A stretch of DNA of 64,000 nucleotides from Galeopsis tetrahit. Its lineage: Eukaryota; Streptophyta; Magnoliopsida; Lamiales; Lamiaceae. The position numbers were made by a program, and so were the translations under genes. The stretch spans positions 71,988,670 through 72,052,669 of the forward strand of contig OY776128.1 of NCBI GenBank assembly GCA_963675135.1, given 5' to 3'. Each line of letters begins with the position of its first letter. Position 1 is the first letter of the stretch. This document shows, piece by piece, positions 47,691 through 59,430 of the stretch. The notes beneath the pieces were generated by a model. The model was not told the DNA's origin. It searched no databases and was given only the letters and a program-made list of their open reading frames with translations.

Positions 47691-47948
47691 TAGTAATTAG
47701 AGTTGGTCTCCTGTGCACAGTGTGCACATGCACACTAATGCACAGGGATGATTATAGATATCCTTCACAAGCATGAGGTCACTGGTTCAAATCCTTCCAA
47801 ACTTTTTTTTTCTTTTTTTCGTTTTTTTGTTTTTTTTTTCCAAACTTATTTTTTTTCCGTTTTTTTTCTTTTTTTTTTTTCCGTTTTTTTTTCGTTTTTT
47901 TTTTCCAAACTTATTTTTTTTTCCTTTTTTTTTTCTACTTTTCATTAA

Positions 47949-48389
47949 GGGGATGTTTCTTTTGGGCTTTGGGTGGTTTTAAAAACCAGATTTTTGAAAT
48001 CCTGGTTTTTGAAATCCCGATGAATAGTAATATGGGTGTTTCTTTTGGGTTTTGGAATAGTGAAGGATTTAACTTTATGTCAAATCAAGTTGTAAGATTG
48101 AATGAGTTTGTATTATTATATTATTGTTTGGTGAGATTATAATGATTAGTTGATTAAATGTATTATATTATTGTATTATTATATTATTATAGTATTATTA
48201 TATTATTGTTGAAAAAGAATATAATGATTGGAGTAATATTATATAGATATAACTTTATGTCAAATCAATATGTTTGATAAGGGTGGTTTTGAGTGGATTT
48301 TGAAAACCGGTTTTTAAATCCCGAAGTAAAACGGGTTTTGGATCTTGAAATCCAAAACCTGATTTTTAAAACCAAAAAGAAACATCCCC
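47949..48389. mobile_element. Tourist/PIF-like MITE nested in the foldback element
   Basis: 441 bp flanked by TAA (47946-47948 and 48390-48392). The left end GGGGATGTTTCTTTTGGG pairs with the right end, which reverse-complements to GGGGATGTTTCTTTTTGG. Several further inverted copies of AAAACCRGATTTTTRAAATC follow inside. The 3-bp TAA duplication is typical of PIF/Harbinger. Confidence 0.85.
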
Positions 48390-48539
48390 TAATAAAATTT
48401 CCAATTTCACTAATAATTTTTTTTTCATTTTTTTTTTCTTTTTTATTTTTTTTCTTCGTTTCTACTTTTCATTTTTTTTTCTTTTTTGTTTTTTTTTTCA
48501 CGTTTTTTTTTTCTTCGTTTCTATTTTTCATTAACAATT

Positions 48540-49090
48540 TTTTTTTTCGTTTCTACTTTTCATTAATAAAATTTCCACTTTTCATTAATAAAAATTACCA
48601 CTTTTCAGTAACAAAATTATCACTTTTCACTAATAATAGCTACCACTTTTCACTAATAATAACTACCACTTTTCAGTAACAAAATTTCCACTTTTCAATA
48701 ATAATAATTACCACTTTTCAGTAATAAAATTTCCACTTTTCAATAATAAGAATTACACTTTTCAGTTAAAATATCTACCACTTTTCAGTAACAAAATTTC
48801 CACTTTTCAATAATAAGAATTACACTTTTTAGTTAAAATATCTATCACTTTTCAATAATAAAAATTACATTTTTAAGTTAAAATATCTACCACTTTTTAA
48901 ATAATAAGAATTACACTTTTCAATTCAAATATCTACCACTTTTCAATAATAACAATTACACTTTTCAGTTAAAATATCTACCACTTTCAATAATAAAAAC
49001 TACATTTTTCATTTAAAATATATACCACTTTTCAATAATAATAATTACATTTTTCAATAACAAAATCTACCACTTTTTATTACTTAATTA
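48540..49090 (+). repeat. Left minisatellite arm (CACTTTTCA units)
   Basis: Degenerate units of about 22 bp, often paired as a 45-bp period: CCACTTTTCAATAATAAGAA then TTACACTTTTCAGTTAAAAT and ATCTA. It is the inverse of the array at 49310-50185. Confidence 0.88.
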
Positions 49091-49309
49091 ATTAATTAAT
49101 TACCGTTCTCATTTTTATCGATCAATATTTACAATTATTAATTAACTTACAATTCTCATCACTTAATTAATTAATTTACAATTATTAATTAATCTATAAT
49201 TTTCATTTTTATTTTGCTTATTGTTATCATTGTTAACTTAATTAATTAAAACGAGTATATTTAATTATAAATTGTACCGTTAAAATTATTATTAAAATTG
49301 AAAAAATGT

Positions 49310-50185
49310 TATTCTTATTATTGAAAAGTGGTAGATTTTGTTATTGAAAAATGTAATTATTATTATTGAAAAGTGGTAGATATTTTAACTGAAAAATGTA
49401 GTTTTTATTATTGAAAGTGGTAGATAGTTGAACTGAAAAGTGTAATTGTTATTATTGAAAAGTGGTAGATATTTGAACTGAAAAGTGTAATTCTTATTAT
49501 TGAAAAGTGGTAGATATTTTAACTTAAAAATGTAATTTTTATTATTGAAAAGTGATAGATATTTTAACTAAAAAGTGTAATTCTTATTATTGAAAAGTGG
49601 TAGATATTTTAACTGAAAAGTGTAATTCTTACTATTGAAAAGTGGAAATTTTGTTACTGAAAAGTTGTAGATATTTTAACTTAAAAATGTAATTTTTATT
49701 ATTGAAAAGTGGTAGATATTTGAACTGAAAAGTGTAATTCTTATTATTGAAAAGTGGTACATATTTTAACTGAAAAGTGTAATTCTTATTATTGAAAAGT
49801 GGTACATATTTTAACTGAAAAGTGTAATTCTTATTATTGAAAAGTGGAAATTTTGTTACTGAAAAGTGGTAGATATTTTAACTGAAAAATGGTAGATATT
49901 TTAACTGAAAAGTGTAATTCTTATTATTGAAAAGTGAGAATTTTGTTACTGAAAAGTGGTAACTATTATTATTGAAAAGTGGAAATTTTGTTACTGAAAA
50001 GTGGTAGCTATTATTAGTGAAAAGTGGTAATTTTGTTACTGAAAAGTGGTAATTATTATTAGTGAAAAGTGGAAATTTTGTTACTGAATAGTGGTAACTG
50101 TTATTAGTGAAAAGTGGAAATTTTATTAATGAAAAGTAGGGACTATTATTATTATTGAAAAGTGAGTAATTATTGAAAAGTGGAA
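49310..50185 (+). repeat. Right minisatellite arm (TGAAAAGTG units)
   Basis: An array of TATTGAAAAGTGGTAGATAT and TTTAACTGAAAAGTGTAATT units, the reverse complement of the left arm. It is longer than the left arm, so unit number changed after the inversion arose. Transcription through both arms would give a long hairpin. Confidence 0.88.
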
Positions 50186-50547
50186 GTGAGTAACGAAAAA
50201 AAAAAAAGAAAAAAAAAAGAAAAAAAAAACAAGTTTAAACACCTCATACTTATGAGAATTGTAAATTAATTAATTAAGTATTGAGAATTGTAAATTAATT
50301 AATAATTGTAAATATTGGTCGATAAAAATGAGAACAGTAATTAATTAATAATGGTAAATTAAATAATTAATTAATTAAGTAATGTATTATAAATTAATTA
50401 ATTAATAAATAGAAAAAAAAATGGAATTATAACCATAAGTAGAGAAAAAAAGGATAATAAATTAGGGTGGGAGGATAAGGACAAAGCATGTGCACCAAAC
50501 CTGTGTTTTGGTGCACATGGTGCATTTGAGAATTTCCCTAGTAATTG

Positions 50548-51818
50548 GTACTCCGTATTATTTAAAACAAATAAATTAATATATATATATATATATATGG
50601 TGCATATATTAATACTTCCTTCGTCACCCAAAAAAAATCACACTTTCCCAAAAAAAAAAAAAAATCATACTTTCCTTTTTAGTTAGTCTTTAAAAAATTT
50701 GCATACTCCAAAATAGAAATAATCATTACAATCTTTACTCTCACACCTCATAGTATACACATATTTACCCTTCATGTCCCTTCATGTCATTACTTTTGAA
50801 GTCCATCATTTTTTCAATTCATCTACTTTATTTACTTTATACTCCGTATATAATAGTTTATAAAATTACCCCCAACACTCTCATAATTACATTTTTTTCT
50901 TAAATCTAGTAATTCTTTTTGTTTAAACTAAACTTTGAATCTAAATTTTATTTCAAGATAATTGTCGTTTTTAGCTATTTTTCAAGTTTCTTATTAATCT
51001 ACCACTCTGTGTATTCTTAAAATTACTCAAATATTACTCTCTGCGTTCATAATAACTTTTATATTTTCATTTTCGAAATATTTCACAATAATTTTTTTTA
51101 TATAAACTACACTTTCATATATCACATATACAAACGAGTCTTAACTAATTTAGGGAGTGTTTTCAAACCCTATAAATTGCTTCCAAAATCACTTTTTTTT
51201 AAAGCTGTCTTCTCACAATTTTTACTTTTAAAAAATGCTTTTAAGTTGTTTATAGAGTTTGTAAATACCCTTATTTATTTTATAATGAGTTGGTTTAGTG
51301 ATGTATGCTCTTTTATAATTTAAGTAATCATACACAATTTTATTCTGACTTTAAAGGGGGCTCTCGCAAATGAACGATGAAATTGATTCTCGTACTAATC
51401 ATTTTTTGAACTGAATACTTAAGAAAAAATATCGATATTTGTGGCATTATCATTTTTTGAACTGAATACAAATGGCAATCGATAAAATGCGAGAGAAAGG
51501 TAAGGAAAGGAAGTTGGAAGAATCCGAGTTCAGAATCTGAAAGGTTAATTAATGATCTGATGTGATCTGATGGTTCTGATGGATTGTAAATGAAGGGAAA
51601 GTATTTATGATGTGGGCCGTACACAGCTGATCAGGTGCTGCACCCTTGCCTACATTACTATTCACACGTCTCCTCATGTACAACCATTTAAAGCTATCCT
51701 GCTGCACCACCCAAATATGGTCACGTAGGTACAACTACTTTAAGCTCCTCAAAATGTAAGCATATCTTTCCAAAACTCATCATCATCAACTTAATCACTA
51801 ATCTCGATCTCTCATCAC
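50548..51818. other. Intergenic with eroded MITE ends
   Basis: CTTCCTTCGTCACCC at 50616 after TA, followed by CACACTTTCC-like blocks to about 50900, looks like one half of a Stowaway MITE. CTCTCTGCGTTCATAATAAC near 51038 looks like another. A (TA)n run lies at 50578-50598. No gene. Confidence 0.4.
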
Positions 51819-51826
51819 TCGCATTT

Positions 51827-52089
51827 AGAGTTGTTATACGAGTCGAGTATTTGAAGTTCGAGCTCGATTCGATAACATGACGAGTCAAAAATTGAGCTCG
51901 ACTCGACTCGTGTACGAGTCTAACGAGCCTATCGAGCCGAATGAAATTTTCTACAAAATATTAGATATTGAGCCTAACAAGTCGAGCTCGAACAGACTCG
52001 TTAGTAAATTAATTATTTAATGTTCAATTAGCTAAACGAGTCTAACTGAGGTAAGTCTTGTTAAGATTGGGTTCGAATAACAGCTCTTC
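51827..52089. mobile_element. hAT-like MITE with GAGCTCGA repeats
   Basis: The left end AGAGTTGTTATACGAGTCGA pairs with the right end, reverse-complemented AGAGCTGTTATTCGAACCC. TCGCATTT (51819-51826) and TTGCATTT (52090-52097) match at seven of eight, an 8-bp target duplication. GAGCTCGA and ACTCGACTCG motifs repeat inside. Confidence 0.62.
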
Positions 52090-52097
52090 TTGCATTT

Positions 52098-52935
52098 ACT
52101 GGAATTTATTTTTTATGTTTTATTAATTTTATTTATTTAATGTTATAAGTGGGCGAGTCACACCCGTTTAAAAAAATGTAAATTGACCGGAAAGTCTTGT
52201 ATACTAGCACTTACCTGAAATATTTTACATATAAAATATGTTTTAATACAAGTCATATTTTACCTATCAGTTATTGTCTCAATTTGCTATATTTCATATA
52301 AAATTTTAAAATAGTGGTACTTGGGTGCAAATGTGCAATTAAAATTGAAATAAGATTATAATAAATTGAATCAAATGTTAAAATTAAATATTATATTAAA
52401 TTGAGTAAATTGAACATTAAAATTGATGTACTATGTCTCATTATTTGAAATTATATATATATGTTGAAACATTACCATTGAATGCGTACTCTGCCACGCA
52501 AATTTATTGTTTTGATATCTGTATTGGTATGCATTATAAATATTTGTTCAAGTGCATTTTGTGACATGCATGTAAGTTTCTGTACAAAATAAAACTACTT
52601 ATTTAAGAAAATTGTATATGATCTTATTATAAACATAATAACCGAGTACATTGTCATTTAATCTAGCGATCAATTTGTACTGCATTTGTTTGCAACTGAT
52701 CAGAGATCAAAATCAAACATTAATCACTTGAACTAATTACTAAGACCCCCAACTCTAACAAATCAACCACTCTATCATTTGTTGTAATGAATCGATGGAC
52801 ACGCGATTTTCATTGTAAATAATTGTTATCTCATTGTAAATTAAAAGAAAAATAAACCTTATTATCCCGTCCATCATGAAAAAACTCTTTATGTTACCAT
52901 CTAAATTGCTTATATATATATGAGGTGGGTAAAGG
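52098..52935. other. Intergenic, no gene seen
   Basis: AT-rich DNA. Nothing supportable. Confidence 0.4.
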
Positions 52936-53516
52936 TAGAGTCAGCAATTTGAGTCCAGTCCAATGTGCTGGTCCGGTTAACCCAACGGTGAGTTGGACTA
53001 GATTTTAAAAATACAACTAGGGCCTATTTGGCCCGACCTATGTGAATCAACATCCTTATTTATTAAAAAAATAAATTATTTAGTTATTTTAAATAGAATT
53101 GAAACTTTAACTTTCATAAAAAAAGAAATTCAAAGAAAAAGTTCAATTGCACTAATTTCTTCAATTACCACCTAAGATTTTGGAGTCTTATAATAAATCT
53201 TTGCCATTAATATTTAATTTTAATTGGTCGAATTCTTTGGGTGGGACACTCAGTTGATTAGTGTTTCTATGTTTAATTTTACCTTAGAAAATTTAATTTA
53301 GTTCATACAAATTTCTTTTTTAAATAAATAATTAAATACATTGTAGGGTTGTGCTGAGATTCACCGGTTGATTTACTAGTTCAAATAAGGGTGGGTTGGA
53401 CTACATTTTTACAGGCTCGACGACAGTATATGTCGGCCCAACCCAACTCAATGATATCACTTAATCTAATGAGTTGGGGGTTGGGTTGGATCAGGTGGTC
53501 TAAATTGCTACCTCTA
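52936..53516. mobile_element. Possible hAT-like element
   Basis: The left end TAGAGTCAGCAATTTGAGTC and the reverse-complemented right end TAGAGGTAGCAATTTAGACC match at about 15 of 20 bases, and both continue into GTTGGAC/TTGGGTTGG-rich subterminal DNA. The flanks show no clear 8-bp duplication, so the class is inferred from the ends. Confidence 0.45.
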
Positions 53517-53746
53517 AATATGAGATAATTCAAGTCGTAAAAACATCACTATTTAGATCAATGTGATTATGAGTTCGAGTTACTTGTAAATAATAGAGAG
53601 GCGTAAAAAAAATAGATAAAAAAATTTGTAAACTTGAGTTCACGTAATTATTTTTGTCAAATGTCATTATTATGCATATAAAATATTATTATTGTATATA
53701 CATTGTTGGGTATACACATATCACTGTAACACTTGAAAAAATAGTA

Positions 53747-54029
53747 CTCCCTCCGTCCCACAATAACTTTCACACTTTCCTTTTCGGGACGTCCCACAAT
53801 AACTTTCACACCCTTAAAATGGAAAATCCTTTATAAACTCCACCCTCACAATAACCTCAATTTTACACAAATGTCATTACTTTATCTTCACACATACACA
53901 AAAATCAACTCATTTCTTTACTTTATACATAAAGTTTTACAAAACTATCCCTTAAAACTTCACTCATTATTACACTTTCTTAATTTGCGTGTTCATCTAC
54001 CTATGAAGATTAATATGGGAGGGAGGGAG
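53747..54029. mobile_element. Stowaway MITE
   Basis: 283 bp flanked by TA (53745-53746, 54030-54031). It starts CTCCCTCCGTCCCACAATAA, has an internal GGGACGTCCCACAATAAC echo, and ends GGGAGGGAGGGAG. Confidence 0.85.
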
Positions 54030-54279
54030 TACAAGTGTGAACCTAAACTCACAAAAGACCTACAATGAACAAAAGGACTTAAATTTACTATTTCCCCAAC
54101 CCCTCAAGTGACTCGCTTATGTATTCTAAATAGTTCGAATAATATTAACACCTTTATATTAATTGAGGGAAAAATATTATATTTATTGAACCAAAAAACT
54201 ATAAAACAACCAGAGATTAATTTTGAATTGAGTACAAAGTTAGTTAATTTGATTTTTAACTCAAGATGTAAAAATATTA

Positions 54280-54500
54280 CTCCCTCCGTCCCTGAAAAGC
54301 TTTCATTTAATGGAACGAAGTTTAAGGAAAAAGTATAATAATTAGAGCTTTGAAGGTAATTTTGTAAACTTTTATATATAAAGTAAATAACGTAGTTTTG
54401 ATTGAGTGTATGATAGACCCCAAAAGATATTATATGAAGGGTAAATATATACGTGTATATCGTGAAAATAACTATGAAAACTTTTCAGGGACGGAGGTAG
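54280..54500. mobile_element. Stowaway MITE
   Basis: 221 bp flanked by TA. The left end CTCCCTCCGTCCCTGAAAAG pairs with the right end CTTTTCAGGGACGGAGGTAG. The inverted repeat is perfect except for one base, so it is relatively young. Confidence 0.9.
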
Positions 54501-54502
54501 TA

Positions 54503-55243
54503 TTTTTGTTGACGGCCAATTGATAAATTTGAACCAAATATAAATTACAAATAAACATAAATAAGTGACCTATCATCGATCGAAAAGTGTGGTGTGAATA
54601 ATTGATAGTTTTAATGCAAATCAAATCAAGATTCCCACTACTACGCTTCGATTTTAACTAAAGCAATAAAAAAAGACTTTCTTAGGTAGAATGATGGAGT
54701 TTTGCTAGGGTGACAACTCACTCCCATGTTGATGTATTAATCAAATTAAACAACAGGATTAAAGATTATAATTAGGTCTACAGTCTGTATCATGTTTTCT
54801 CTTCACCCAATCATTTCCTTTTTGACCCAAACTGTTTAGTCTGCTGGCTCCACTTTATTGTGAATAATTAATTATAACCTCACTAAATAATTATAAATAT
54901 ATAGGCTCATATTTTTTTTATTTTAAATTATCACTTTGAATGCCCTGGAAGGGCCCGACAGAATCAAGCATAATTGTGACTTTGTGAGTCCCACAAACTC
55001 CAACTAATGCCTCATTTGGTTTCACTATCTTTAAATAGTCAGCTCTACCATGTACATGTTTCATAAGTCATAATTAAGTATTTTACAATAAATCAATTAA
55101 TACTATTAAAATAAATAATACAATCATTAAAAATACACATAAAACAATAAAAAAAAACTTTGTTATTTCCCTCTCCTAGATCTGATATTGGACTCAATCA
55201 GCTATACCTAGACATTTCTCCAAGTCCTCTAGTCATTTTGCCA
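54503..55243. other. Intergenic, no gene seen
   Basis: AT-rich DNA. Nothing supportable. Confidence 0.4.
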
Positions 55244-55690
55244 CTCGATCTTTCAACCCTCGACTTTCGTTGTGAGCCACAATTTCATATTGCATTTGAA
55301 AGTTTTCATCATTCTGTGTAAGTTCGGATCTATCCCTTTAAAGATGATTTTGTTCCTCATGTTCCATATTGACCAGACGACTAAATCTATCCATAATGTT
55401 GTTCCGACTTTCCTCAATTTACCTCCACATAGTAGACCCGAGTGATGAAGAAGACTCGTACCTGGGTCGGTGTGTGATATTGTCAAGATTTCAGCCACGC
55501 GTGTAGTTCGTTCCATAAGAATCGTGTAGCCCCACAGTTGAACAACATGTGCTCATTCGTCTCTTCTATCAAGTTGCATAAGACACATTTTGCCTTGTCT
55601 GAATTTATGTTGCAGCTCCTCTTCCTTAGGTTGTCTTTTGTCTTTTGTTGCAAGCCTCTGTCGCATCACCTTTCAAGCTGTGAATGACGT
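55244..55690 (-). pseudogene. LINE reverse-transcriptase C-terminal (zf-RVT) remnant
   Basis: On the minus strand, translations in different frames give a zinc-binding segment with CVLCNLIEETNEHMLFNC near 55560-55600, a frame break, and then WIDLVVWSIWNMRNKIIFKG (near 55330-55390). Both are hallmarks of the region after the reverse transcriptase of plant LINEs. Frameshifts and stops break the frame, and neither RT nor endonuclease is present. A host gene is very unlikely. Confidence 0.65.
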
Positions 55691-57222
55691 TTTTTTTTTT
55701 TTTGTGCATAACTTCACCACAACCATTTGAAGGTTTTTTTTTTTTTTTTTGTTATTAGTGTCCAAATCTAGAATTTCTACTCTCGATATTAGTCTTTGGT
55801 TCACATTAAATTAACTCCCCTCTCCTAATATTTAGTTGTGTTGACATCTTTTCATTGGTTCTGGTTAACTGAGTTATTAGACTTGCAGTCTTATCTTTAG
55901 TTGAGTCTGTCAGATGCTATCCGACATTCTCTTTGTCTTCTAATGATTGCTTGCCTTCTTTATTGCATTATATTATCTAATATATCAGATGAACAGTCTT
56001 TAAGGCTTGACAAGATCTGGTTGAGTCCATATCAAGCTAGCATCTTCTAGTCGGCTGATCGATCTCATGTAGCTAGTCAGCTGATAAGGTATACAAGAAC
56101 CTTTCAGATTTGATTTCACTAATGGACTGATGATGTCTTCTAGTCTTTAGTCTTCTACTCTTTAAGTTTTGAGCATGTGCGTGTTTAACCAAATGTGGTA
56201 TCAGTTGATATACATACAACTGATCTCATATGACTAAAACTTAGACTCTATTCTATCTACTATTTAAGTTTTATACAAACAATTTAGATAACCTATCAGA
56301 TTAGATTACAAATTATATCTAACACTAGATTACATAATCTTGTTTTAACCATCAAAACTAATACATATCTTTATCTAATTTATATCTCAACAGTTTGTAC
56401 TTGACAATCAAAGTTGTTAGTTTATCAAATAATATAGTGCCTCTATTAGAAAGTTCTCTTCTCCCACTCCACTCTCATATATATATTCTCCATCCTCCCA
56501 TTTAACCATATTCCCCACCAAACTATCCTTTAATTTGTAGACTAAGATGGAATAGTCTCCTAAACTTATCTCTAAGTGTTACCTCTCTTGCTCAACAATC
56601 TAGCCAAAATTGTGTTCTTCAATTCCTCCGTCATCTATTACCCTTACAAAGTCAGATTTTCGGTCTTTTTCCTCTCCTCCCTCTAGCAGCCCTGTTACAT
56701 CCATCCATCAACCCGAAAACCTATTTATGTTCCCTCTCCTCGTGAATCCCTCACCCTCTGAGCCTATTCTCCCGTATTTGGATACTAGCACCTTTACCCA
56801 TAATCTGTTTTCTTCTATCAAAACTCTCCTCCACTTGCCTAAAATTACATTATTGAAAACTTTTATGTCCCTCACCTCTAGGTCTCCTTCCTCTCCTATT
56901 CTACATATATCCCCCACCTAACCAAAGGAATTTGTGTGTTGTTCCCAAAGCCTTCCCACAAGAACTCTATCTAATTTTTTTAATCTCCAGAGTTATTTTT
57001 TTTGGTATGTTGTAGAAGGATAAAATATAGATTGACATCCACAGAAAGAACCGATTGGATCAGGATTAATTAATTAACCTCCCACCAGCAGAGATAAGCT
57101 TGTTGCCCCAATTCCGTACAAATCAATTTAATTTATGGTAATACTGGTTCATACAAGACATTGTTATATACATATACAAGCAATGAGAATGAATTGATAA
57201 ATCTTATGTGAATATTCAATTT
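55691..57222. other. Intergenic, no gene seen
   Basis: T-rich tracts near 55690 and 55730, then ordinary AT-rich DNA. A frame at 56610-56921 is S/P-rich but has no domain or gene context. Confidence 0.4.
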
Positions 57223-57382
57223 CATTATAGTATAGCGATGAAAAATATAAATTTTGTTGCAAATATTAAATATATGAATTTTGTGACAAAATTATTTATT
57301 TTGTTGCTAAAAATTTATTTTTGCGATGAAATTTAGATTTGTCGCAAAATTTTTGTTGTTATTCCCCCTGTTTCTTGTAGTG
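57223..57382. mobile_element. Small CACTA-like element or remnant
   Basis: The right end TTTCTTGTAGTG is the inverse of the CACTACAAGAAA terminus of plant CACTA elements. The interior has AGCGATGAAA, TTTTGTTGCAAA, TTGCGATGAAA and TTGTCGCAAAA motifs. The left end CATTATAGTATAG is a poor match, and no 3-bp duplication is clear. Confidence 0.42.
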
Positions 57383-58067
57383 CTATGAGACTGGTTTGCA
57401 TTTTATGTGTATCTTTTAATGATATTAGTTATTTTATCAAATGATATTTGTTTGATAGTATTAAATATTTGAGTCACATTGAACCATAATTTTAAACTTA
57501 ATTTAAATTTGATGGGTTAACCCTTTAATTGAACAATTGAAATTATATTTAAATTCAATTGTTTGTATACGTACATTAAAAAAATATGCTCATTTTTCTT
57601 ATTTGTTAGTTATAATTTGTGGTCCTCCATTATTAAATTAAAACAGCCTAGATTTATTTTATATACGAAGTAATATAATTTTATATATAGTCCACAACTG
57701 GAAGAAAATTCGAAGGAAATCAGTAGTCATCAATGGATATATGGTCGGAAAAGTGGCAATATCATATTTATTTTCTTGGTACCAAATGGAAAACCCAAAA
57801 ATAAATTATTGTTTCAAAAATTTCCAATGTAGTTCAAAATATGTCGTTCGTGTTTTTTCTACAAATTTTCTTTATAAATGATCAAGATTGAATTGAGTAG
57901 GGTTAAGTGATTTGCACGGAGCTTAAATTAGTACAAATTTACATAAAATGTTACCCTGCATTTTTAAATCTAAATTTCTAATGAATTGAGATCACACTAG
58001 TCAAAGAAATATTATAAATTTCTTTGTTTTCTAATCGCATTAGATGTTTATTGTTATATATTTTTTC
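57383..58067. other. Intergenic, no gene seen
   Basis: AT-rich DNA. Nothing supportable. Confidence 0.4.
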
Positions 58068-58514
58068 ATAGTGACTTGGAGTGCAAAGAAACGACCCACT
58101 TCATCCTTGAATTGGTCGCTTCTGGTCGACTTATCACTCAGTTCGTCCTTTCGAATCTTCAACTTGTCGACATCTTCACAAAAAAACTTTCTCAGTTGTT
58201 GTTCGAATTTATTACTCCTTCCGTTCCAAGATTATTTGCACTCTTTCTTTATTCGTCTGTTCCATAATTGTTTGCACATCTAAAAAAAAAAAAACTTTTT
58301 TATATAACACACCCTCACAATATTCACATACTTTATTTATATAAATTTACAAAATTACCCCTTAACACTCCACTCACTCCACTCATTATACATTTTTTTA
58401 GTTTGCGTGCCCACAAAGTAATGCAACACTTTTGAAACGGAGGGAGTAGATCCAAACTTTGCTTTGATCCCTATCCACAACGTTTGAGGAGAGTGTTAGT
58501 ATAGAAAAGGAGGT
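58068..58514 (+). pseudogene. Copia RNase H remnant, internally deleted and split by a MITE
   Basis: A short piece matching the end of Copia pol. A VTWSAKKRPT segment is followed by an abrupt jump to HFILELVASGRLITQFVLSN and LQLVDIFTKKL, so the block that would carry the second half of the RNase H active site is deleted. The Stowaway MITE at 58215-58446 then splits the C-terminal segment, whose last part (KLCFDPYPQR) resumes at about 58449 in the matching frame. The related domain in element C shares most residues. Confidence 0.7.
58215..58446. mobile_element. Stowaway MITE inserted in a Copia remnant
   Basis: 232 bp flanked by TA (58213-58214, 58447-58448). The left end CTCCTTCCGTTCCAAGATTA pairs with the right end GAAACGGAGGGAG. 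If one TA and the element are disregarded, the Copia frame is continuous, which independently proves the boundaries. Confidence 0.88.
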
Positions 58515-58736
58515 TGAGTAGTTATAACCACTTGTTGATTACTTGATTAAGTACCCTCATTATTTTTTAATGAAAAATTTTAGTCATCAAATCACATTAC
58601 TAATGATATTTAAATAGTCAAATCGGATTAGAAATTAGTTAATAGAATTGAATAAGAATATACTGCTGATTAACCTTTCTTACTAAAAAGTTTTTTTTCT
58701 ACGGTGACATGGATATAAGTTTTTTTTTTTTATCGG
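58515..58736. other. Short spacer, no gene
   Basis: AT-rich spacer. CATGGATATAAGTT here (58708) recurs at 58879 beyond the SINE, suggesting an older insertion around it. Confidence 0.35.
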
Positions 58737-58747
58737 TAAAACGAAAA

Positions 58748-58865
58748 TACTTTTTTTTTTATGGAAGTTAAATACCATCCCTTTTTCCCCTCCCCATGAC
58801 TCGAACCTAGGACCTAAGGCCTAGGTAGTGGTGCTCTAACCACTTGAGCTATCCCACTTTGTCAA
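58748..58865 (-). mobile_element. tRNA-derived SINE, copy 1
   Basis: Read on the minus strand, about 118 bp starts near GACAAAGTGGGATAGCTC. It has an A box TAGCTCAAGTGG (58840-58851) and a B box GGTTCGAGTC (58798-58807), and ends in an A tract. An 11-bp duplication TAAAACGAAAA flanks it (58737-58747, 58866-58876). The internal RNA polymerase III promoter and poly(A) end define a SINE. It is not a true tRNA gene, because the acceptor and anticodon arms do not pair. Confidence 0.85.
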
Positions 58866-58876
58866 TAAAACGAAAA

Positions 58877-59230
58877 GATATGGATATAAGTTAGTCTCGT
58901 AACTTTCTATCGTTTTTAAAATGGTTTCAAAAAAGTGAAATATATCAATTTAATCTCAATTTTTTTACACTTTGTTTTGATTTGATCCAAAAAAAAATTA
59001 AATGTACCAATTTAGTCTCATATTTTTACAATTTGTTCACTTTTGATCATAAAAAAGTTAAATGTAATTATAAAAAAAAAAATAGAACTAAATTTATACA
59101 TTTAACCTTTTTTGAATCAAAATAAAACAAACTGCACAAAAAATGAGACTATTGATTTATATGGATTTTTATAGATTTGACAGGATTCTGAAATACACAT
59201 TTTTTTATTGATTTACATGAATTTCCATAA
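58877..59230. other. Intergenic, no gene seen
   Basis: AT-rich DNA with ATTTAGTCTCA-type short repeats. No gene. Confidence 0.35.
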
Positions 59231-59430
59231 ATTACGCTCCTAAAACTGTTAAAAAAATATTATTATTCATCATTATTATTCTCATCTTCATTTCCATCAC
59301 CGTTATACCTCGGTCTCATTTTCCACATAGCAATTACGCCCCTAAAACTTTTAAAAAAAATATTATTATTCATCATTATTATTCTCATCTTCATTTCCAT
59401 CACGGTTATACCCCAGCCTCAATTGGCTTT
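59231..59430 (+). repeat. About 102-bp tandem duplication
   Basis: Two copies starting ATTACGCYCCTAAAACTKTT at 59231 and 59333 share a long run through TCATTTCCATCACSGTTATA. The second copy diverges at its end. Confidence 0.85.

Larger units (their letters stand above)
47700..50538. mobile_element. 2.84-kb foldback-type TIR element with inverted AAAAGTG minisatellite arrays
   Basis: The flanks TAGTAATTA (47691-47699) and TAGTAATTG (50539-50547) match at eight of nine bases, a Mutator-like 9-bp target duplication. The left end GAGTTGGTCTCCTGTGCACA and the reverse-complemented right end GGGAAATTCTCAAATGCACC align end to end, and both run into a GTGTGCAC or ATGTGCAC segment. Inside are a T-rich zone, an array of CACTTTTCA-containing units, an AATTAATTAA core (about 49080-49310), the inverted array of TGAAAAGTG units, an A-rich tract, and an inverted copy of the core (about 50240-50395). 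A Tourist MITE (47949-48389) inserted in the left arm. There is no coding frame. A segment at 47770-47800 (CACTGGTTCAAATCCTTCC) resembles a tRNA B box. Confidence 0.78.

Noticed and set aside
48293..48679. 128-residue Phe-rich frame
   Set aside because: It is produced by T-rich low-complexity DNA in the arm of the foldback element. The composition is not that of a protein.
48540..50185. CRISPR-like array
   Set aside because: Units are degenerate, contiguous and AT-rich without unique spacers, arranged as inverted arrays in a plant transposon.
56610..56921. 103-residue Ser/Pro-rich frame
   Set aside because: No domain, no promoter or splice context, and an equally open antisense frame. Likely chance.
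58798..58860. tRNA gene
   Set aside because: The A and B boxes are present but no acceptor or anticodon stem can be paired by eye. Target duplications and an A tail show that it is a SINE.
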